Notes: generated by a model from the letters alone, not told the origin. Positions 19,065-27,499 are shown, counted from the first letter of the stretch. The stretch is 64,000 nt of DNA from Geodermatophilus poikilotrophus (GCF_900111455.1 NZ_FOIE01000002.1:248001-312000); one strand, 5' to 3'. Numbers and translations: made by a program.

Positions 19065-19220
19065 TCCGGCCCACGGCAGGCGCCCGGCCCGCCCCCCGCG
19101 GGGTCCGCCTGGCGTCGGGGAAGTACGTCAGGTGGAGCCCCGCGGGGACGGGCGGGCCCGCGCCGGTGGGGGCCGGCGGCGTGCCCGGTGGGCGGTGCGT
19201 CTCCTCCGGTGCCGTTGGGA

Positions 19221-19280
19221 CCGAGCCGCGGGGAAGGTGGCTCGGGCCGCTCCGGTCGAGCCGCGGGGAAGTCGGCTCGG
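19221..19280. repeat. Two tandem hairpins downstream of mraZ
   Basis: CCGAGCC...GGCTCGG (19221-19245) and CGAGCC...GGCTCG (19257-19279), each with a GCGGGGAAG-type loop, repeat with a 35-bp period. They follow mraZ in transcript direction and could terminate or attenuate read-through into rsmH. Confidence 0.6.
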
Positions 19281-19323
19281 TCGGCGGGAGGGCCCGGAGG
19301 GTCGGCGGAACGGGACGTCGGGA

Positions 19324-19758
19324 TCAGGAGAGGGTGGGCATCCCCTCGCTCTCCATGTCGGCGTAGCTGGCCTCCTGCTCGGCCACGTAGGCGTCCCAGG
19401 TGGCGGCGTCCCAGATCTCGAAGCGGGTGTCGACGCCGACGACGACCACGTCGCGGTCGAGGCCGGCGTACTCGCGCAGGTTGGCGGGGATGGTGATGCG
19501 GCCGGTCTTGTCCGGCTCGACCTCGACCATCGACCCGAAGCTCATGCGGGCGCGCATGCGGGCCGCGGCGGTGTCGGAGGGCGCCATCGCGGCGGCCGCG
19601 GCGCTCTGCTCGGCGACCCGGGCCATGGTGAGGCCGTAGACGCAGCGCTCCTGACCCTTCTTGATCACCATGCCGTCGGCCACCTGCTCGCGGAAACGGA
19701 CGGGGAGTGCGAGCCGGCCCTTCTCGTCGAGGCGCAACGGATAGCTGCCGACGAACAC
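19324..19758 (-). CDS. mraZ: Transcriptional regulator MraZ
   Basis: 144 residues from GTG 19758 (VFVGSYPLRLDEKGRLALP). A strong ribosome-binding site, GGAGGTGATC, lies directly upstream. Two SpoVT/AbrB-like half domains carry DEKGRLALPVRFREQ and DKTGRITIPANLREYAGL. MraZ forms ring oligomers that bind spaced TGGGN repeats and repress its own dcw promoter. Matching repeats are present upstream (19821-19875). Confidence 0.96.
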   Translation of the reverse strand: MFVGSYPLRLDEKGRLALPVRFREQVADGMVIKKGQERCVYGLTMARVAEQSAAAAAMAPSDTAAARMRARMSFGSMVEVEPDKTGRITIPANLREYAGLDRDVVVVGVDTRFEIWDAATWDAYVAEQEASYADMESEGMPTLS

Positions 19759-19820
19759 CGGATCACCTCCCCCATCGGTCCTCCTCGCGCTCCGGGGCGC
19801 CCCCGGGACGGGCCGTACCT

Positions 19821-19875
19821 CCCCACCGGGCCACACAGTAACCCACTACGCCCCACCGGACACCACTCGACACCA
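19821..19875 (-). promoter_or_regulatory. MraZ box: six 10-bp-spaced TGGGN-like repeats
   Basis: On the minus strand, from upstream to downstream, pentamers TGGTG, TGGTG, TGGGG, TGGGT, TGTGG and TGGGG occur every 10 bp, at 19875-19871, 19865-19861, 19855-19851, 19845-19841, 19835-19831 and 19825-19821. This matches the known MraZ operator (TGGGN with 5-nt spacers), with three exact and three one-base variants. A TACTGT -10-like hexamer lies within the array, so binding would block the promoter. Confidence 0.88.
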
Positions 19876-20218
19876 TGTCGTGATCGGTCCTCCCCACCCC
19901 CGCTCGCGCAGGTCAGCGGCCCGGCGACGGGTCCTCGCCGGGCGGTGGGGCCCGGTGGGGTGCCGTCCCACCCCGCCCCACCGCGGACGTCGTCCGGCAG
20001 GGCCCGTCGCGGGCTCGTGGAGGGCGCCGGTGGGGGCTCCGGGCAGGGCGCGGTGGAGGGGCTCGCCCCGTGGCCGACGACACTCCCGGGACGCGGTCGG
20101 CCACGTACGGTTGAGACGTGACCGAGATCGCGAGGTCACGTACGGGCAGCGCACCGTCGGGCCGGCGGCCGACGGGTGGGGAGCACCTCGCGCTTGCGGG
20201 GGACAGCGAGGAGGACGC
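19876..20218. other. Divergent region between mraZ and moxR
   Basis: Carries the distal mraZ promoter side and the moxR leader (inverted repeat at 20116-20141 and mini-ORF at 20118-20222). Nothing else is recognised in about 240 bp of GC-rich sequence between them. Confidence 0.5.
20116..20141. promoter_or_regulatory. Inverted repeat at the moxR leader
   Basis: ACGTGACC (20116-20123) and GGTCACGT (20134-20141) form perfect 8-bp arms around GAGATCGCGA. A -10-like TACGGT (20106-20111) lies directly upstream, so the repeat would begin at or near the transcription start. A near-identical element lies at 42649-42672. Confidence 0.6.
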
Positions 20219-20222
20219 GTGA
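20118..20222 (+). CDS. 34-residue leader ORF ahead of moxR
   Basis: GTG 20118 begins VTEIARSRTGSAPSGRRPTG; the TGA at 20220-20222 overlaps the moxR GTG as GTGA. TACGGT six bases upstream of the GTG suggests a leaderless transcript starting on this codon. The peptide is Arg/Ser-rich without a known domain. It shares its start VTE-x-ARSRT with the 13-residue bridging ORF at 42650. It may serve only to deliver ribosomes to moxR. Confidence 0.4.
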   Translation: MTEIARSRTGSAPSGRRPTGGEHLALAGDSEEDA

Positions 20223-21199
20223 CCGAGGTGACGCCGACCGCCGCAGGGACCGAGGCCCCGGTCGACGTCGCGGCGGAGGGCGCCCGCATCGCGGCGAACA
20301 TGGCCCGCGTCGTCCACGGCAAGCCCGACGTCGTCCACCTGGCGCTGGTCGTGCTGCTGGCCGAGGGCCACCTGCTGGTCGAGGACGTGCCGGGCGTCGG
20401 CAAGACCACCCTGGCCAAGGCGCTGGCGGGCTCGGTCGACGCGAGCGTGCGCCGCATCCAGTTCACGCCCGACCTGCTGCCCAGCGACGTCACCGGGGTG
20501 TCGATCTACGACCAGGAGACCCGGGAGTTCGAGTTCAAGCCGGGCGCGGTCTTCGCCAACATCGTCGTGGCCGACGAGATCAACCGCGCCTCCCCCAAGA
20601 CGCAGTCGGCGCTGCTGGAGTGCATGGCCGAGCGGCAGGTCACCGTGGACGGCGTCAGCTACGAGCTGGCCCGGCCCTTCCTCGTGATGGCCACCCAGAA
20701 CCCGATCGAGATGGAGGGGACCTACCCCCTCCCCGAGGCCCAGCGCGACCGGTTCACCGCGCGGGTCTCCATGGGCTACCCCGACCGCGAGGCCGAGCTG
20801 GCCATGCTCGACGACCTGGTGACCACCGACCCGCTGACCACGCTGACGCCGGCCACCGACGCGGCGGGGGTGCGCGCGCTGGTCGCCGCCGTCGGGCGGC
20901 TGCACGTCTCCGAGGCGGTGCGCCGCTACGTCGTGGCCCTGGTCGAGGCCACCCGCCGCTCCCCCGACCTGCGGCTGGGCGCCTCGCCGCGTGCGGGGCT
21001 GCAGCTGCTGCGCACCGCCCGCGCCACCGCGGCGCTGGCCGGTCGCGACCACGTGCTCCCCGACGACGTGCAGACGATGGCCGTTCCGGTCCTCGCCCAC
21101 CGCCTGCTGCTGACCCCGGACGCCGCGGCTTCCCGCCGCACCGCCGAGCAGGTGGTCGCCGACCTGCTCAGGACCGTCCCCGTCCTCCGCAGGCGCTGA
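20219..21199 (+). CDS. MoxR-type AAA+ ATPase
   Basis: 326 residues from GTG 20219 (VTEVTPTAAGTEAPVDV), with GAGGAGG upstream. Walker A VPGVGKTT (57-64), Walker B VVADEINRASPKTQ (about 116-129), sensor MATQNPIEMEGTYPLPEAQRDRF, and a C-terminal lid (SPRAGLQLLRTARATAAL). MoxR ATPases act as chaperones maturing metal or protein complexes, typically encoded with DUF58 and transglutaminase proteins as here. The following gene begins one base after its stop. Confidence 0.92.
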   Translation: MTEVTPTAAGTEAPVDVAAEGARIAANMARVVHGKPDVVHLALVVLLAEGHLLVEDVPGVGKTTLAKALAGSVDASVRRIQFTPDLLPSDVTGVSIYDQETREFEFKPGAVFANIVVADEINRASPKTQSALLECMAERQVTVDGVSYELARPFLVMATQNPIEMEGTYPLPEAQRDRFTARVSMGYPDREAELAMLDDLVTTDPLTTLTPATDAAGVRALVAAVGRLHVSEAVRRYVVALVEATRRSPDLRLGASPRAGLQLLRTARATAALAGRDHVLPDDVQTMAVPVLAHRLLLTPDAAASRRTAEQVVADLLRTVPVLRRR

Positions 21200-21200
21200 G

Positions 21201-22562
21201 GTGGCCGGTCCGGTCGCCACCGCACTGGCGAGCCTGACGCTGCGCGGCCGCTGCCTGGTCGCCGCCGGGCTCACCCTGCTCCTGCTCGGCGTGCTCCTGG
21301 GCGAGACGCCCCTGGTGCAGGTGGCGGTCTTCGTGCTGGCGCTGCCCCTGCTGTCGGCCGTGGCCGTGGCCCGGCACCGCTTCCGGGTCGCCACCCGCCG
21401 CACCGTCACCCCCGCGCGCGTGCCGCGCGGGCGGGACGCCGACGTGCGGCTGGAGCTCGGCAACGCCGGCCGCGGCGCCGGCGGGCTGTGGCTGCTGGCC
21501 GAGACCCTGCCGGTGGAGCTCGGGCCGGCCCCGCAGTTCGTCGTGGACCGGCTGCCCGGCGGCCGGTCGACGACGCTGCACTACCGGGTGCACGGCGGAC
21601 GCCGGGGCCGCTACCGGCTCGGCCCGCTGCGGCTGCGACTGGTCGACCCCTTCGGCCTGGTGCTGCGCAGCGTCGTCGGCGCCGACACCGCCGCGCTCGT
21701 CGTCGTCCCCCGCGTCGTGCCACTGGGCCCCGGGGGTCCGGGTGGCGGGCAGGGCGGCGGGGGCTCCGGCGCGCACCGCTCGATCGCCGTCCACGGCGAG
21801 GACGACGTGAGCACCCGGCCGTACCGGCAGGGTGACGACCTGCGCAAGGTGCACTGGCGGGCCACCGCCCGCGCCGGCGAGCTGGTGGTGCGGCTGGAGG
21901 AGCGGCCCTGGCGCGCACAGGCGACCCTGCTGCTGGACACCCGCTCCCGCGCCCACCTCATCGCCCGCCCCACCCCCGCCGACCGCCGCGCCGTCGCCAC
22001 CACCGGCCCCGACGCGCCCCCGGCCGACAGCCTCGAGTGGCTGGTGGAGGCGGCGGCGAGCATCGGCACCGAGCTGATCGCCCGCGGTGCATCGCTCCGG
22101 GTGGTGACCGAGGGCGCCGAGCTGACCGCCGTCGAGCGCGGCGCGGGGCTCGGCCCCGAGGAGCTGCTGGACCGGCTGGCCGGGGTGGCGCCCTCCCGGC
22201 TGGCGGGGCTGGCCCCGGGCCTCGGGCTGCTGACCCGCGCGGCCGGCGAGGGGCCGGTCGTGGCGCTGCTGGGGGCCGTGGGCCCCGACGAGGCCGCCGA
22301 GCTGGTGCGGGTGCGTTCCGGCCCGGCCGCCGACGTCGCCGTCCTCGCCGACATCGGCAGTTGGGCCGAGGTCGACGCCGCCCGCCGCCGCCGGCCGGTC
22401 GGCGCCGCCGCGCGTGCCGAGCTGACCCGCCAGCAGGAGGCGGCGGCGGACCTGCTGCGCGCCGGCGGCTGGCAGGTGGCCCTCGCGGGCGCCGGGGACC
22501 CGGTGGCCGACGTGTGGGCGCAGGTCGCCCGGCCCGGCGTCCTGCAGGGGGGTGCCCGGTGA
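21201..22562 (+). CDS. DUF58 domain membrane protein
   Basis: 453 residues from GTG 21201. Two hydrophobic helices (about residues 20-54) precede a beta-rich region. The DUF58 core follows, with the signature YRQGDDLRKVHWRATARAGE and a von Willebrand-like fold. It is the usual partner of MoxR ATPases; the biochemical role is not established. Stop and start of the next gene overlap as GTGA. Confidence 0.88.
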   Translation: MAGPVATALASLTLRGRCLVAAGLTLLLLGVLLGETPLVQVAVFVLALPLLSAVAVARHRFRVATRRTVTPARVPRGRDADVRLELGNAGRGAGGLWLLAETLPVELGPAPQFVVDRLPGGRSTTLHYRVHGGRRGRYRLGPLRLRLVDPFGLVLRSVVGADTAALVVVPRVVPLGPGGPGGGQGGGGSGAHRSIAVHGEDDVSTRPYRQGDDLRKVHWRATARAGELVVRLEERPWRAQATLLLDTRSRAHLIARPTPADRRAVATTGPDAPPADSLEWLVEAAASIGTELIARGASLRVVTEGAELTAVERGAGLGPEELLDRLAGVAPSRLAGLAPGLGLLTRAAGEGPVVALLGAVGPDEAAELVRVRSGPAADVAVLADIGSWAEVDAARRRRPVGAAARAELTRQQEAAADLLRAGGWQVALAGAGDPVADVWAQVARPGVLQGGAR

Positions 22563-24937
22563 CCGGCGAGACGGCGCGGGGCCTGCTGCGCGACACCGGG
22601 ACGACGGTGGCCGCCGCCGTCGCGACCGCCCTGGGCACCCTCGCACTGGTGCCGGTCTTCACCGACGGCGACTGGCTGCCCCCGGTGCTCGCCGCGGTCG
22701 TCGCCGTCGCCGCGGGCGGCCTGCTGCTGCGGGTCGGCGGCGCCGCGCTCGCCGGGGACCGCACGGCGCCCGGCTGGTGGACCGCGCTCGTCGCCGTCGC
22801 CGTCCCCTCCGGCCAGCTCGTCGTGCTGGCCTGCGTGCTCACCGCGCTGTTCGCCCCGGAGCAGGCCTGGGGCGGCTGGCTGCCGACCAGCGGCAGCCTG
22901 GCCGACCTCGGCACGGTGATGGCCGAGGGGACGGTGGAGCTGGCCGAGCAGTCCACGCCCGCGCTGCCGCTGACCGGGCTGGTCACGCTGACCACGCTGC
23001 TGGCCGGCCTGGTCGCGGTCGTCGTGGACCTGGTGGCGGTCGGCGCCCGCCAGCCGGCGCTGGCCGGGTTGGGGCTGCTGGTCCTGTTCTGCGTGCCGGT
23101 CAGCACGGTGACCGGCACGATCGGCGTGCTGCCGGTGGCCGCCCCGGCGGCGGGGCTCGCGCTGCTGCTCTTCGCCGACCAGCACCGGCGGCTGGGCCGG
23201 CGGTCACCGGAGGGACGGCGCCCGCTGCTGGGGGCCGGCACGCTCACCGCCGTCCGGACCGGGGCGGTGGCCGTGGTGCTGGGGCTGGTGGTCGGCGCCG
23301 TCGTCCCCACGCTGACCGAGGGCACCTTCTCCGGCGGCTTCGGCCGCGGCGGGGGCGGCGGCTCCACCGGGACCGCCCTCGACCCGGCCGCGGCGCTGCA
23401 GGGCCAGCTGACCCTCGACGAGCCGGTCGACCTGCTGCAGGTCAACGCCTCGGTGCCCGACCCCGGGTACCTGCGCGTCGTGGCGCTGGACGTCTACGAC
23501 GCCGCGGAGGGCTGGACGCTCGGCAACCTGGACGGCGAGACCGCGGTCGCCGACGAGGACGAGCTGGCCAGCCTCCCCGGACGGCGCGGCGGCCGGCCGG
23601 TCGACGCGCTGGTCACCGCCCTCGGCCACGAGGACCGCTTCCTCCCGCTGTTCTACGCGCCCCAGTCGGTGGACGTGGCCGAGCCGGCGCAGTGGCGCTT
23701 CGACCCGGGCACCGGCACGGTGTTCGGCCGCGACGTGTCCACGGCCGGGCAGACCTGGACGGTGGCGGCGGTGGAGCCGCGGCCCACGCCGGAGGAGCTG
23801 GCCACGGCCGGTCCGCTGCCCCCGGAGCTGCCGCTGGTGCAGCGCTACACCGCGCTGCCCGACCTCGACCCGAGCGTCGACGAGCTGGTCGCCACGCTGA
23901 CCGCCGGCGCGCAGACGCCCTACGAGCGGGTGCAGGCGGTCTACGGGCACTTCACCGACCCGGCCAACGACTACGAGTACTCGCTGACCACCGCGCCGGG
24001 GACCGGCGGCGACGACCTGGCCGACTTCCTGCGGCTGCGGCAGGGCTACTGCGAGCAGTACGCCGGCGCGATGGCGGCGCTGGTCCGGGCGGCCGGCGTC
24101 CCGGCGCGGGTGGTGCTCGGCTACACCCCCGGGACGTCGCAGCCCGACGGCAGCCGGCTGGTCACCAGCGACGACGCGCACGCCTGGGTGGAGGTCTACT
24201 TCGACGACCTGGGCTGGGTCCCCTACGACCCGACGCCGATCGACACCGACCGCGCGGTGGAGCTGCCCTGGGCGCCCCGGCCGCAGGACCTGGAGGTCGA
24301 CCCGCGCACCGACCCGACCTCCGCGCCGCTCCCCGCGCCCACGCCCCAGGGGCCGCAGCAGCAGCCGGCGCCGCAGGACGTCCCGCTGCCGCAGACCGCG
24401 CCCCAGCAGGCCGGCTCGTGGGCGCCGGTGCTGCGGGGCGCGGGCGCCGTCCTCGCCGTGCTGGCGCTGGCCGGGGCGCCGGCCGGGCTGCGGGTGCTGC
24501 AGCGCCGGCGCCGGCTGGCGACCGGGAGCCCGGCGGCGCTGTGGGACGAGCTCGCCGCCACCGCGCTCGACCTGGGCCGGACCGCCGACCCTGCGCGGAC
24601 GCCGCGGCAGGTGGCCGAGCAGCTGACCGAGGCGGCCGAGCCCGGCGGCGGCGCGCACCGGCAGCACCGCCGGCAGGTCCCGGCGTCCGGGGTGGCCCAG
24701 GCGGTCACCCGGCTGGCGCGGGCCGAGGAGGCGGCCAGCTACGCCCGCCCGGGCAGCGTCCCCGCCGTCGGCCCGGAACTGCGGGCCGACCTGGCCACCG
24801 CCCGCCGTGGGCTGCTGGCCGCGGCACCCCGGGGAGCCCGGCTGCGCGCGCTGCTGTGGCCGCCGTCCCTGCTGGCCGGGCTGCGCGACACCCTGGCCCG
24901 CCCGCGGTGGGGCCGCCGGACGCCGCTGCGCGGCTGA
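22559..24937 (+). CDS. Membrane-anchored transglutaminase-like protein
   Basis: 792 residues from GTG 22559. Five to seven N-terminal transmembrane helices (about residues 15-255), an extracytoplasmic region with DUF3488-like sequence (VDLLQVNASVPDPGYLRV), then the transglutaminase core. Its catalytic triad is Cys498 (RQGYCEQYAGAMAAL), His541 (SDDAHAWVEVYF) and Asp557 (VPYDPTP). A Pro/Gln-rich linker, a final helix and a cytoplasmic DUF4129-like tail follow. Third member of a moxR-DUF58-transglutaminase operon, probably acting in envelope protein maturation or cross-linking; substrates are unknown. Confidence 0.9.
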   Translation: MTGETARGLLRDTGTTVAAAVATALGTLALVPVFTDGDWLPPVLAAVVAVAAGGLLLRVGGAALAGDRTAPGWWTALVAVAVPSGQLVVLACVLTALFAPEQAWGGWLPTSGSLADLGTVMAEGTVELAEQSTPALPLTGLVTLTTLLAGLVAVVVDLVAVGARQPALAGLGLLVLFCVPVSTVTGTIGVLPVAAPAAGLALLLFADQHRRLGRRSPEGRRPLLGAGTLTAVRTGAVAVVLGLVVGAVVPTLTEGTFSGGFGRGGGGGSTGTALDPAAALQGQLTLDEPVDLLQVNASVPDPGYLRVVALDVYDAAEGWTLGNLDGETAVADEDELASLPGRRGGRPVDALVTALGHEDRFLPLFYAPQSVDVAEPAQWRFDPGTGTVFGRDVSTAGQTWTVAAVEPRPTPEELATAGPLPPELPLVQRYTALPDLDPSVDELVATLTAGAQTPYERVQAVYGHFTDPANDYEYSLTTAPGTGGDDLADFLRLRQGYCEQYAGAMAALVRAAGVPARVVLGYTPGTSQPDGSRLVTSDDAHAWVEVYFDDLGWVPYDPTPIDTDRAVELPWAPRPQDLEVDPRTDPTSAPLPAPTPQGPQQQPAPQDVPLPQTAPQQAGSWAPVLRGAGAVLAVLALAGAPAGLRVLQRRRRLATGSPAALWDELAATALDLGRTADPARTPRQVAEQLTEAAEPGGGAHRQHRRQVPASGVAQAVTRLARAEEAASYARPGSVPAVGPELRADLATARRGLLAAAPRGARLRALLWPPSLLAGLRDTLARPRWGRRTPLRG

Positions 24938-24958
24938 GAGGGACCCGCTCCCCACCCG

Positions 24959-25009
24959 GCCCCGTCCAGAGGCTCGCCGCGAGCCTGCGAGCGGTGAGGA
25001 GGCCGGGGT
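24959..25009. repeat. Dispersed palindromic repeat, copy 6
   Basis: CTCGCCGC (24973-24980), loop GAGCCTGCGA, GCGGTGAG (24991-24998), with flanking GGCCCCGTCC and GGCCGGGGTCC. It lies between the convergent transglutaminase and DUF2750 genes, where a bidirectional terminator is expected. Confidence 0.85.
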
Positions 25010-25024
25010 CCTCCTGGGGTCCTC

Positions 25025-25360
25025 CTACTGCAGGCGCAGCAGGCGCTCGGTGAACTCGGCCATCGGCACGGTGAGCAGGAACCGCCCGCCCTCGGACTCC
25101 AGCCCCGCCGCCTCGACCCCGGCGGCGACCCACTCCGGGATCGCCTCGAGCAGGGCGTCGACGTCGAGGAACACCGGCCCCTCACCGGGCTCGGCGTCGG
25201 CGAGCGACTCGGCCTCGGCCCGGTCCGCGCCGGTCCACAGCGGGAGGACGTCGTGTCCGCCGTCGGTCCACGGGGCCACGCCGTCCTCGTCGCCCCAGGC
25301 CCACAGCCCCCCGGAGGCGGCGAGCTCGTCCCAGACGGCGGACGGGTCGGGGTCGGTCAC
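25025..25360 (-). CDS. DUF2750-like small protein
   Basis: 111 residues from GTG 25360, with AGGAGG five bases upstream; the open frame reaches 25429, but the extension is hairpin sequence. The pattern VWDELAASGGLWAWGDEDG...DVLPLWTGADRAEAE...FLDVDALLEAIPEW resembles DUF2750, acidic cytoplasmic proteins of unknown function. It is monocistronic, separated from DUF3040 by a strong hairpin. Confidence 0.62.
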   Translation of the reverse strand: MTDPDPSAVWDELAASGGLWAWGDEDGVAPWTDGGHDVLPLWTGADRAEAESLADAEPGEGPVFLDVDALLEAIPEWVAAGVEAAGLESEGGRFLLTVPMAEFTERLLRLQ

Positions 25361-25394
25361 GGTGCCTCCTGCGTCGATCGGGGCCCCAGACGCC

Positions 25395-25427
25395 GACAGC
25401 CGCCGTCCGGGAGGGACGGCGGCTGTC
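25395..25427 (-). terminator. Strong hairpin downstream of the DUF3040 gene
   Basis: Perfect 14-bp arms GACAGCCGCCGTCC (25395-25408) and GGACGGCGGCTGTC (25414-25427) with a 5-nt loop, 24 bp after the DUF3040 stop. There is no T tract, which is common for actinobacterial terminators. Confidence 0.8.
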
Positions 25428-25450
25428 ATGCGGAGTCGGGGACTGCCGGG

Positions 25451-25867
25451 CTACTGGTCGTAGCGGCGGCGGAAGCGCTCCTCGAGCCGGTTCTTCAGCG
25501 GCTGGCGGCGGACCTTGCCACCGCCGCGCCCGGCCCGGCCGCCGCGGCCGGGAGCCGAGCCACCAGCCGGTCCGCCGGGGCCGGCCTCGACCACGCCGGT
25601 GGCCGAGCGGTAGTTCAGGACGGCGAGCGCCAGCCCGCCGAACGCGACGAGGAAACCGAGGGCGCCCAGTGGCACCGACGGGATCACCGCACCGCCGATG
25701 AGGGCGGCCATGCCGACGACGGACAGCAGGAAGCCCAGCTGCAGCTTGCGACGCGCCTTGCCGCGGCGGTCACCGCTGCGGACCGACGAGGCGAACTTGG
25801 GATCGTCATCGACGAGGGCGCGCTCGATCTGCTCCAGCAGTCGCTGCTCGTGCTCGGAGAGCGGCAC
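25451..25867 (-). CDS. DUF3040 membrane protein
   Basis: 138 residues from GTG 25867 (VPLSEHEQRLLEQIERALVD), with GGAGG five bases upstream. The start is the hallmark of DUF3040, a two-helix actinobacterial membrane family (helices about residues 44-64 and 68-86), followed by a Gly/Arg-rich basic tail. Function is unknown. A homologue lies close to mraZ in Mycobacterium tuberculosis (Rv2169c), so its position near dcw here is a conserved association. Confidence 0.9.
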   Translation of the reverse strand: MPLSEHEQRLLEQIERALVDDDPKFASSVRSGDRRGKARRKLQLGFLLSVVGMAALIGGAVIPSVPLGALGFLVAFGGLALAVLNYRSATGVVEAGPGGPAGGSAPGRGGRAGRGGGKVRRQPLKNRLEERFRRRYDQ

Positions 25868-25898
25868 GTCGACCTCCACGTGGGCCAAAGCCAAGAAC

Positions 25899-25921
25899 CC
25901 GACGGCGGTGCCCGCCGTCGG
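25899..25921 (-). terminator. Hairpin between dinB and DUF3040
   Basis: 10-bp arms CCGACGGCGG (25899-25908) and CCGCCGTCGG (25912-25921) with a 3-nt loop. It is about 180 bp after the dinB stop and 32 bp before the DUF3040 start, so it may be a dinB terminator or a 5'-UTR structure of DUF3040. Confidence 0.55.
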
Positions 25922-26100
25922 TGACACCGAGGATACGAGCCCTCCGCGGGGTGCGAAAGGCGAGCCGCCCCGGGCTCGCCGCGATCACCCCGGTGGGTGG
26001 CCCACGGCCTCGGCGGGGAGACGAACGGGGTGCGGCCGGAGTTCCCGCCACCCGGTCGGAGGCCACCTCGTCGGGTGCCGCGCACCGGCGGTGCGGCGGG

Positions 26101-27309
26101 TCAGGGAGCGCGCTGCCCGTCCCGTCGCAGCAGCGTCGCCGGGCGGACCGCACCGGCGCCGAACCGGCGGGCGGCGCGGTCGGCGGCCAGCTCGGCCTCC
26201 CGGCGGCCGTGCTCCCGGGCGCCCAGCTCCAGCTGCCGCGGGGTCGACCCGGCCCGCACCAGGCGCTCGGCGCGCACGCCGATCAGCCGGATGCGGGCAC
26301 GGTCCAGGCCGAGGGCGTCGAAGAGGGCGCGGGCGGTGTCGTAGACGTCCTGCCCGACGTCGGTGGCGACGTCGAGGGTGCGGCTGCGGGTGATCGTGGT
26401 GAAGTCGGCGAAGCGGACCTTGATCGTCACCGTGCGGGCCAGCCAGCCGCCCGAGCGCAGCCGGCCCGCCGTCCGCTCGGAGAGCCGCAGCAGCTCCCGG
26501 TGGATGACGGCGGGGTCGTCGACGTCCGTGCCGAAGGTCTCCTCGTGCCCGGTCGACCGCTCCGGCTCGTCGGGCACCACCCGTCGCGGGTCGCGCCCCC
26601 AGGACAGCTCGTGCAGGTGCGCGCCGGCCGCCGGGCCCACCGCCCGTTGCAGGGTGCGGACCGGCACGTGCGCCAGGTCGCCGACGGTGCGCAGCCCCAG
26701 CCGCAGCAGCACCTCCTCGGTCTTGGCGCCCACCCCCCACAGCGCGCCGACCGGCAGCGGGTGCAGGAACGCCATGACCTCGGCCGGCCGGACGACCAGC
26801 AGCCCGTCGGGCTTGGCGGCGGTCGAGGCGAGCTTGGCCACGAACTTGGTGCCGGCCACGCCGACCGAGCAGGTGATGCCCTGCTCGTCGAAGACGCGGG
26901 CGCGCAGGTACTCACCGATCGCGACCGCGTCGCCCAGCCGCCGCCCCGCACCCGAGACGTCGAGGAACGCCTCGTCCAGGCTCAGCGGCTCGACCAGCGG
27001 TGTGATCGAGCGGAACAGCGCCATGACCGAGCGGGACACCTCGGCGTAGAGCGCCACGTCCCCCGGCAGCACCGTCGCCGTGGGGCACAGCCGCAGCGCG
27101 CGGGAGGTGGGCATCGCCGCGTGCACCCCGTATCGGCGTGCCTCGTACGTGGCCGAGGTGACCACACCGCGGTTGCCGGCCCCGCCCACGATCACCGGCG
27201 TCCCGGCCAGCTCCGGCCGGCGGCGCACCTCGACGCTGGCGAAGAAGGCGTCCATGTCGACGTGCAGCACGGTGCAGCCCGCGGCACGGGACGACGACCC
27301 CGACGACAC
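26101..27309 (-). CDS. dinB: DNA polymerase IV (DinB), SOS-regulated
   Basis: 402 residues from GTG 27309, with GGGAGGG upstream; GTG 27267 (VLHVDMDAFFASVE) is an alternative. Y-family motifs: metal-binding HVDMDAFFASVE, ATYEARRYGVHAAMP, catalytic PLSLDEAFLDVSG, then YLRARVFDEQGITCSVGVA and the HhH segment ALWGVGAKTEEVLLRLGLRT. The little-finger domain is complete. It performs error-prone translesion synthesis. A LexA-type box lies 15 bp upstream of the start. The C-terminus does not end in an obvious beta-clamp motif. Confidence 0.94.
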   Translation of the reverse strand: MSSGSSSRAAGCTVLHVDMDAFFASVEVRRRPELAGTPVIVGGAGNRGVVTSATYEARRYGVHAAMPTSRALRLCPTATVLPGDVALYAEVSRSVMALFRSITPLVEPLSLDEAFLDVSGAGRRLGDAVAIGEYLRARVFDEQGITCSVGVAGTKFVAKLASTAAKPDGLLVVRPAEVMAFLHPLPVGALWGVGAKTEEVLLRLGLRTVGDLAHVPVRTLQRAVGPAAGAHLHELSWGRDPRRVVPDEPERSTGHEETFGTDVDDPAVIHRELLRLSERTAGRLRSGGWLARTVTIKVRFADFTTITRSRTLDVATDVGQDVYDTARALFDALGLDRARIRLIGVRAERLVRAGSTPRQLELGAREHGRREAELAADRAARRFGAGAVRPATLLRRDGQRAP

Positions 27310-27323
27310 CGACCCTCCCGACC

Positions 27324-27339
27324 TCGAACGCGTGTTCGA
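27324..27339 (-). promoter_or_regulatory. LexA (SOS) box upstream of dinB
   Basis: TCGAACGCGTGTTCGA matches the Gram-positive/actinobacterial consensus CGAAC-N4-GTTCG with perfect inverted arms. A -10-like TAGCGT (27355-27350) lies just upstream on the minus strand, so LexA would sit at or just after the transcription start. Confidence 0.9.
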
Positions 27340-27479
27340 CCCGAGGGGGACGCTAACGCCCCGGGCGCCACCGCGGCACCTCGACGCGGCACCGTGACCG
27401 AGCTGTTGCCCGGCTGCCGTCACCGCTGGTCGGGGCAGGTGTGTGAGAGCAGGATGGCCGAGGTACAGCACCCCCCGGA

Positions 27480-27499
27480 GGGCCGCCGGCCGGCGGCCC
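27480..27499. promoter_or_regulatory. Perfect 20-bp palindrome upstream of the Gly/Ala/Asp peptide gene
   Basis: GGGCCGCCGG followed directly by its inverse complement CCGGCGGCCC, 25 bp before the start codon. It could be an operator or an RNA hairpin that hides the leader. No regulator is identified. Confidence 0.45.

Larger units (their letters stand above)
18825..19323. other. mraZ-rsmH intergenic region (499 bp)
   Basis: No convincing gene. It contains a G-rich direct repeat (18958-19064), two tandem hairpins (19221-19280) and the rsmH ribosome-binding site. In most dcw clusters mraZ and rsmH are much closer, so this spacer is unusually long. Open frames across it have arginine- and glycine-rich translations typical of non-coding GC-rich DNA. 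Confidence 0.6.
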
